Shown here: positions 57,767 to 64,000 of the stretch, one piece after another
Numbering within the stretch: position 1 is the first letter of the stretch
Layout: each line of letters starts with the position of its first letter
Origin: Lumnitzera littorea
Taxonomy: Eukaryota > Streptophyta > Magnoliopsida > Myrtales > Combretaceae
Assembly (NCBI GenBank): GCA_024138015.1
Contig: JAMXBB010000006.1
Span: 72,011,752-72,075,751 of the forward strand
Direction of reading: 5' to 3'
DNA: 64,000 nucleotides
Made by a program: the position numbers and the translations under genes
Notes under the pieces: model-generated
Databases searched by the model: none
Seen by the model: only the letters and a program-made list of their open reading frames with translations
What the model was told of the DNA's origin: nothing

Positions 57767-59550
57767 GGCTTCTAAGGTAATTAAGTTCCTTGCTAAACCA
57801 CTTGGTATATAGACTTGCCTTCCTTTCATTAAAAAGTTATTTTCCTAGATAGAACTCATCTACTAATCCTCAAATGTTGCATTTGGCCACTAAGGGTCTA
57901 AAGTACAAATCATGCTCATATTTATTCGGTAGTATACCAAACCCAAGTATCTTAGCTTATAATGCTGTGGCAAGGACATGTCGATGAGAAAGGGTATTAG
58001 CCACAGTGTTAAAACTTCCCTTCTTGTACTTGATGACATAGCAAAAGGTTTCCAAGAACTCCACCCATTTAGCACGACATCAAGAGGGTTTCTGTTGTAC
58101 TTAGAGGTGTTTAAGGGACTCATGGTCTATATAGATAATAAACTCTCTCCGTAGTAAATAATGTTGCTAGTTCTAAAGTGCTTAAACAAAGGCATAAAAC
58201 TCCTTGTTTTATGTTGAGTAATTCAGTGTGGTACCTTTAAGCCTCTCACTAAAATACACAACTGGTTGGTGCTCCTATATAAGAATAACTCTCCGACTCT
58301 AGATGTGTCACATTTTAGATCATAAACCTTGTCAAAGTTAGGCAATACTATCATTAGGGTAGAAGTTAACTTGGATTTGATCTCTTTAAAATTCCTTTGA
58401 GCTTTCTTAGACCATTTGAATTCAAAGTTCTTCTTGGTTAGCTTTGTTGATAGGGCAGCTACAGAATTAAAGTTCCAAATGAATCTTCGATAAAATGAAG
58501 CTAGACCGTGAAAACTCCTAACTTTTGCAGCACTAGTTAGCATCAACCATTTGAGAATAGCTTAAACTTTCTCATCATGAACTTTGATACCTCCTTTAGA
58601 AACAACATAACCAAGGAATACTACCTTGCTCTAACAGAACACACACTTCTTTAAATTGTTGAATAATTGCCGTAGATCTCAAGTGCATGACATGAGAAAT
58701 GAGGTTAGCATTATATACCAAAATGTCATCAAAGTAAACAATAACACATTACTAATCAATGATCTCAAAATATGATTCATTAGATGCATAAAGAAGCTTA
58801 GTGTGTTTGTAAGACCAAACAGCATCACCATCTACTTGAATAGACTGTCCTTGTTTTGAAAGTAGTTTTCCACTCGTCTCTAGGTTTCATTCGAGTCTAG
58901 TGATAGCCACTCTTCATATCAACCTTTGAAATATTCATGCACTATTCAACTCATTGAGCATATCATCCAATCGTGGGATCGGATATCGATACTTGATAGT
59001 GATTTTGTTGATTGCTCTGTTATTAGTGTACAATCTCCATGAGCAATCCTTCTTTAACATTAGGACAACTGGCATACTATAGGGGCTTATTCTCTCTTGG
59101 ACATATCTACACTCAATCAACTCATCTACTTGCTTCTTTAACTTAGTTACCTACTTAGGATTGAGTCTATAGGTAGGTTAGTTAGGTAGAGTAACTTCTA
59201 GTTGGAGGTTAATGTAATGCTCTATGCCTTTGATAGCGAGCAAACCTCTCAACAACTCGATCGGGAACAAGTCAGCAACCTCTTATAGCATTGTCTGCAC
59301 CTTAATATGTAACGCTTCGACTACTTTCAACTCTAGTAGCCTTCTAACTAATAAGAATACAAACTTTTTCGTCTTAACATCTTTGGAAAATTGGGCTAGG
59401 GAAATCACTAAGGACTTCCTCTACAACAATCTAGTAATCTTTTATTACAACTCTTGAACTTCTTTGGGGCTTATTGGGATTAATATAACCTTTTCCCTAT
59501 CCTTCTGGAACATATAAGTGTTTCGATACCCATCATAGAGTACCTTCAAA
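57767..59550 (-). pseudogene. pol of gypsy-4: RT, RNase H, integrase zinc-domain start
   Basis: Minus strand. RT about 59160-58560: ERISPYSMPVVLMLKKD (59090), NKITIKYRYPIPRLDDMLNEL (59010) and VYFDDILVYNAN (58738-58703) with the FDD catalytic pair intact, unlike gypsy-1 and gypsy-3. VRSFHGLASFYRRFI near 58510. RNase H about 58350-57990, ending KKGSFNTVANTLSHRH. The integrase linker runs to about 57767, where the plastid DNA starts just before the HHCC motif. Several frameshifts and stops. Confidence 0.85.
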
Positions 59551-59554
59551 TCAA

Positions 59555-59835
59555 ACAGTTAAGGTTGGTCAAGTAGAATGTGTGAAGTGCACATGGGTAA
59601 GACGTTACACAACACCTCATCCTTATATCTATCACCAACAGTGATTAGCACCTTGACTTGTTTGATAATAGCTAGACCTCCCTTCTCATTCAGCTAGTGA
59701 ATCTTATAAGGCTTAAGATGAGGATAGGTTAGCAAGTTTAAAGCCTTTACTACTCCTTACGCTATGACATTGGTACAACTCCCTCCATCAATAATCAAAG
59801 CACATAGTTTGCTATTCACTTAGTAGTTTATATGG
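59555..59835 (-). pseudogene. Protease of gypsy-4
   Basis: Minus strand: LIIDGGSCTNVIA at about 59805-59767 and HILLDQP near 59560, matching the gypsy-3 protease. No Cassandra insert here, which confirms that the one in gypsy-3 is a later event. Confidence 0.8.
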
Positions 59836-59879
59836 AAGAGGTTCTCTCTCTATTTATTCTCATCAAATGCAAAGGTATT

Positions 59880-61140
59880 AAGAGATCTACATACAACCAT
59901 ACAGTATTCTCCCATTTCAAGTTAGGTCAAAGCGTCAAAGTCTCCTTGAAATTCTTCTAGCAGTTGATTAACTCCCACTTCATCTTCCTTATTGGCTTCT
60001 CTCCCTTAATGGTCATGACACGTTGGTTTAGGTAATGATTAGCTACATGTCCAAAACCAAGGCACTTGAAACGTTTGATTTCTCGAGTCTTCCATCTTAA
60101 GCTTTAACCTTAGTCCTTCTTAACCTCAAGCTCTTCAACCTTAGTCTTTCCTCGGCCATCATTAGGTTTACTTGGCATCTAACTTAGTGGTCTACCTTAG
60201 AACTGTATTAAGCTTCATCATATCCAAGTTGGCTTAGCATACTAGTATTGCTTAGTAAGGTAGGTTGGCTGCTCAATACTTAGCTGATTTGATTTCACCT
60301 TTGCCTTTTAACCCTCTATGCTACTCATATGTTCTCATCCAAACTTCTAAGCCTTTATACTTTATCATATCACCAATTTTGGATCTTAGTCCAAAAATGA
60401 ATTGTGCTATTGTCCATACTTCATGATCATTAACATCGCATCAAATCATTAGTAGCTAGAACTCTTAAACGTACTCATCAACTAATTGACTACCTTGTTT
60501 GAGCTCTTAGAGACATTATAAAGTGTCTTGCTCAAAGTGTTCAAGAATAGATTTACTCTTTAGAACTCTCTTCATCTCATTGTAAGTTCGATTTCATGTT
60601 GAGTACACTAATGCATATTTTGAGTTTCTTCCACCACATTACTACGCATCTAGAAAATTCTAAAGTAGCTAGTCGAATACACACCAAGTCATCGTAGTTA
60701 TAGAAACCAAATAACTTTTTAAACTTCTCTTCCTAGTCTAGATAGTCATTAGTACTACTAAGCCCATTAAAACTCAAAATTAGCACTTTGAGATGCTCGG
60801 CTCTACTAGGGGCACGAAACTCGCGCGCTTTGAATCCATCATACTGCTCCTCCTCACCATATTCTTCAACTTCATCCAACTTAAGTCTCCACCTCGTAAA
60901 CCTTTCAGCATGTTGGGGTGGAGCTAGGTTCACATTAACAACTTTCGGTGCTATAGGTTCAGTTACTTGCCTTCTTGGCTTGTCTCTTACATCTTAGCCT
61001 CATTCATCAACTCTTTCTTGTGCATTAATCTCTACTACCCTTTGTACAAAGATAGCCAAGTTATCCATAATAGTAGAAAGGTCTTGCAATTGTTCATTAG
61101 TAGTTCACGGGGTCTATTAGGTAACACGACTATAACCATA
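59880..61140 (-). pseudogene. gag relic of gypsy-4
   Basis: Minus strand. Best stretch 60933-60733: MNLAPPQHAERFTRWRLKLD followed by an acidic run and KAREFRAPSRAEHLKV, homologous to gypsy-3 gag at 26240-26400. Further down are the gag core and a zinc-knuckle remnant (KCLGFGHVANHYL near 60067). The N-terminus is truncated at about 61140, where long LTR-like copy C begins. Confidence 0.8.
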
Positions 61141-64000
61141 AGCATCAAGACCCTAAAGAGGGCCTAGTAGGATTGCTTGAAAATTTCTATATTACGTATG
61201 CACCCATGATAAGGAAACCACCTTGTAAGTTAAAGATTATAAGACTCTAAATGATAAATCATTAAGATTACTGATTTTTTAGTAATTAATTTATTATAAA
61301 ATATAAATATAAAAAACTATGGATATTCAATATCTTACAATTCCTCAGAACTGTAGAAAATTGGTATCCCCTACTAAATGATAAGATCAAGTAATGTAGA
61401 CTTAAAAGTTCAAACTTAATAAGGTTGAAAAATCTAAGTACATAAGTGGTATTTACATTTAAAGTTTCACATGAACTAAACAACTTCTCTCTAATTCCAA
61501 CCTCCAAAATGTCTTAGTACTTGCACTCAATGCTCGGCTCTTAACCCATGTCCGATTATCTATTATCCTATAAAAGAAAAATCATTGGGGAGTAAGATAC
61601 AAGAGCTTAGTGAGATATCCTTCATACTATACTAGCAAATAAATTATCAAATGAATTGTTACAACTATATGAATACATACATACGTAGTATACCAAACAA
61701 TATATACATTTGACCGGTGCTGTATATAATATCAGATTTTAACGCCCTTTAAGATAAGGGTTGGAGATACATTGGTACTAATCACGATCGAGCTCTAGCA
61801 CTTGGGTTTTTAACTATAAATTTGAATTCTATATTTCACAAAATGCATTTTCATTTCTGAAAATCCAATAGTACACAAAATCCCAAGCCTAATAGTGAGG
61901 TAGCCCCCACAGTCCACACTTACACCCTACAACGGAGGTCTCTAGACTTAACCCTCAGCTATACAATCGATGTCTACATCACATAGTAAGTCCATAGGTT
62001 TAGGTAAGGTCATGTTGTATGAGTGCATCGTATAAAAACACTTTAATATATAGAAACAACCCTTGCAAAGGCCTCTCTTTACCTCTGCATGAAGTGATGG
62101 CCTGAATAAGTAATGCAATGCATGGATAATGCATGACCCTTTTTAATTTAAGATAAGCCAAATATAATTAAGTCAAATTATGAGGCAATTAATTAATATC
62201 AGCAAACCATCCAAATCATGTAATAATCAATCATACAATCAAATCATCAATTATCGTATTTAACAATATTTCTCATAGTAATCAATCAATATCAAGCACA
62301 TGCCTATCCTGAAACCTCATACATCAAGTTATTAATATTCAATTTAAGTGTACTAACTACAAGTACAAAGAAGTATAGAGTTATCGGGAGTACTCACTTG
62401 GCTATGATGTCTCGCATTAATTGCAATAGTCCTCAGGAAGATCCTAACCCTCGTCAAGATTACCTAATTATTATAAGATAAAAATGATAGTAAGTAACTG
62501 AATGAACTGGTTATTTTAGGCATTTGTTTACCTATTTCTACTTAGGTTCTTATTAGTTTTCAATTGGTTGAACCTTATCACCAACCGTATGTAACTTTTT
62601 CGTTTTATTTTTTATACTTATGAACTTATAGTCATTTTTTATTGTTTTTAGATGTACGTTTACTCGGTGACATCCATTTTGGACGTTACGACTCGTGTTT
62701 TATGATATGGATTAGATTTATTGAAATTTTAATTATTGAAGCTTGAATATTCTTATTATCTAGTTTTATACCTTATTTAGTACTTAATGATTTAATTAGT
62801 CATTAAATTCTTACACTTAGATGATTTTACATTATTATTACTATTTTACGTGCTCAAATAAGGCTAATTCAATTTAAGATGTGTATTATGGGCTTAAAGT
62901 GATTTCGGCCCATATATGTATACATTTGTATGTATTGTATAGTTTATTGTTTTACTATACTATCTTATAGCATTTTAAATAATTATGTTATAAATTATTT
63001 ATGTATAATTTTTACACTTAAGCACTTATGTATCCTATACTTATGTTATGTATATATATACTTCTAATGTATTTATATGTATACTAGTATACTTGTACAT
63101 ATACCATATCTATACCTATACATATACCCATATATACATATGGTGTTATACGTATTTTTCATATGCCTTGTATAATCCCTTAATAAGTCTTGATATAATC
63201 CCTATTTTTGCACCTTATAGGCTTATTTAGAAAGTTATATGTATGTATACTTAGTATACTCCTCATTTTATGTTATATACATAGAAGATACTTATGTATA
63301 AGGGTATCCATATACATGTACATCAAGGACATTCTTATATACATATACTTGAGCATATGTATATGTGCTCTTTCTCTATTTATCTAAGAATTCTTTTACT
63401 TAGTAAGTATTTCACTAAAATTCTTACACTACTACTCCATTAGGATGCACTTGCTATATGCACATATATATTTCCACCTATATACTTAAGTATTTCTACA
63501 CTTCTAAGCATGGTATAAGGATTCCTATCTTCAACAACATATAAAGTACATATTACATGTAAGTTTCAAAACTAACCTAACATACACAACTAATTACTAA
63601 TTAAGCTAAGAGATCATATAAAAACATACCTTTTTCTCCTTAGTTTATGATAGTAGGAATTGTGAAAGTAAAGTGAGAAAGTGTTTGGAATTAAGGGAGC
63701 AAGGGGGTTTACGGTTTGGAAGTGGAGAAAAGGACTTTGTTTTGTGTTTGAAAAGATGAAGACAAGTGGGGTCTAAGTGAAGGGGAAAGTGGACGGCAAG
63801 AAGGAAAAGAAAAGGGGAAAAAATCCAAAAGAAAATAATTCAATTGAAAGAAAGGGAAGGTTTTAGTGTGATAATGACATATTTGTTGACTTTTCAATAT
63901 GTTAACTCAGTCAACCTTTGACTTGGAATGAAAGGAAATATGGGATTTATTGAATTGATTACTAAGAATAGGTAATGAGATCTTCCTTTAGGTATTTATA
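61141..64000 (-). repeat. Long LTR-like repeat, copy C (diverged)
   Basis: Same orientation as copy B. 61141-61215 matches copy A 3372-3435. 61740-62150 follows copy B 17760-18190 phrase by phrase (AACGCCCTTTAAGATAAGGG; AAAATCCCAAGCCTAATAGT; CTCTGCATGAAGTGATGGCC). 62370-62700 resembles copy B 18420-18740. The last kb (62.9-63.5) is AT-rich with many TATACA-like words, and 63.6-63.9 corresponds to the purine-rich leader region of copy B near 20.0-20.2 kb. No gene. Confidence 0.65.

Larger units (their letters stand above)
53108..61140 (-). mobile_element. Gypsy-4: Ty3/gypsy element interrupted by plastid DNA
   Basis: On the minus strand: gag (61140-59880), protease (about 59830-59560), RT/RNase H and integrase zinc domain (59550-57767), plastid DNA (57766-54600), integrase C-terminus (54600-54025), 3' LTR (54020-53108). 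It is the same family as gypsy-3, with matching gag and LTR. Compared with gypsy-3, about 510 bp of integrase core (equivalent to 29676-30186) is missing exactly where the plastid DNA sits. No 5' LTR: gag abuts long LTR-like copy C. Confidence 0.85.

Noticed and set aside
63040..63160. TATACA-rich stretch as a microsatellite
   Set aside because: The words are irregular and interrupted; it is a low-complexity part of the AT-rich LTR-like repeat.

Overview
This is a repeat-dominated stretch of a flowering-plant nuclear genome, with no intact protein-coding host gene that I can support. The evidence for a plant is direct. There are Ty3/gypsy polyproteins, PBS sites complementary to initiator-Met tRNA and one of the Athila type (tRNA-Asp-like), 5S-rRNA-bearing Cassandra-type TRIM LTRs, and decayed plastid DNA (trnK, psbA, trnI-GAU, 16S rRNA). 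The species cannot be named from the sequence; a eudicot is only a guess. Almost every reading frame is broken by stops that look like C-to-T / G-to-A decay, as expected of methylated old repeats.

Layout. 1-3440: long LTR-like repeat, copy A (+). 3555-7304: 5'-truncated Ty3/gypsy relic (gypsy-1) with its 3' LTR. 7307-8198: three tandem Cassandra LTRs. 8.69-16.06 kb: an unclassified block bounded by two diverged LTR-like direct repeats. It contains a 3 x 120 bp tandem repeat, a GCTCGG-rich segment and an AT-rich candidate solo LTR. 17118-17617: 500-N assembly gap. 17618-20645: inverted copy B of the long LTR-like repeat, followed by a decayed tandem repeat of about 420 bp.

22727-40980 is a nested stack. 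An outer element (gypsy-2, target duplication ATGAG on both sides) has its gag gene split by a complete gypsy-3 (24944-31629) and, 37 bp further on, by an Athila-like gag-only element (31667-39333, target duplication TTAGG). Gypsy-3 itself carries a solo Cassandra LTR (27409-27636, target duplication GTGAT) in its protease region. The gypsy-2 insertion site resembles the 3' part of the long LTR-like repeat. A Tekay/Del-like pol relic follows (41.5-43.6 kb), and a purine tract plus LTR start at 46.84 kb may be its 3' end.

44.3-52.3 kb holds older debris: a gag zinc-knuckle fragment, a duplicated gypsy LTR 1120 bp apart, an older Athila-like gag/LTR relic on the minus strand, and another long-LTR fragment. 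53108-61140 is gypsy-4 on the minus strand. Its integrase core has been lost and replaced by about 3.17 kb of plastid DNA, made of two non-adjacent plastome pieces: trnK 3' part plus psbA on +, and trnI-GAU intron/5' exon plus 16S 3' part on -. They are joined through a short filler that copies two pieces of psbA. 61141-64000 is a diverged copy C of the long LTR-like repeat (-).

Nothing here works as a pathway; the interest lies in genome structure. The best candidates for a closer look are the plastid chimera with templated filler, the three-LTR Cassandra array, and the Athila-like element whose hairpin minisatellite seems to derive from its own LTR.
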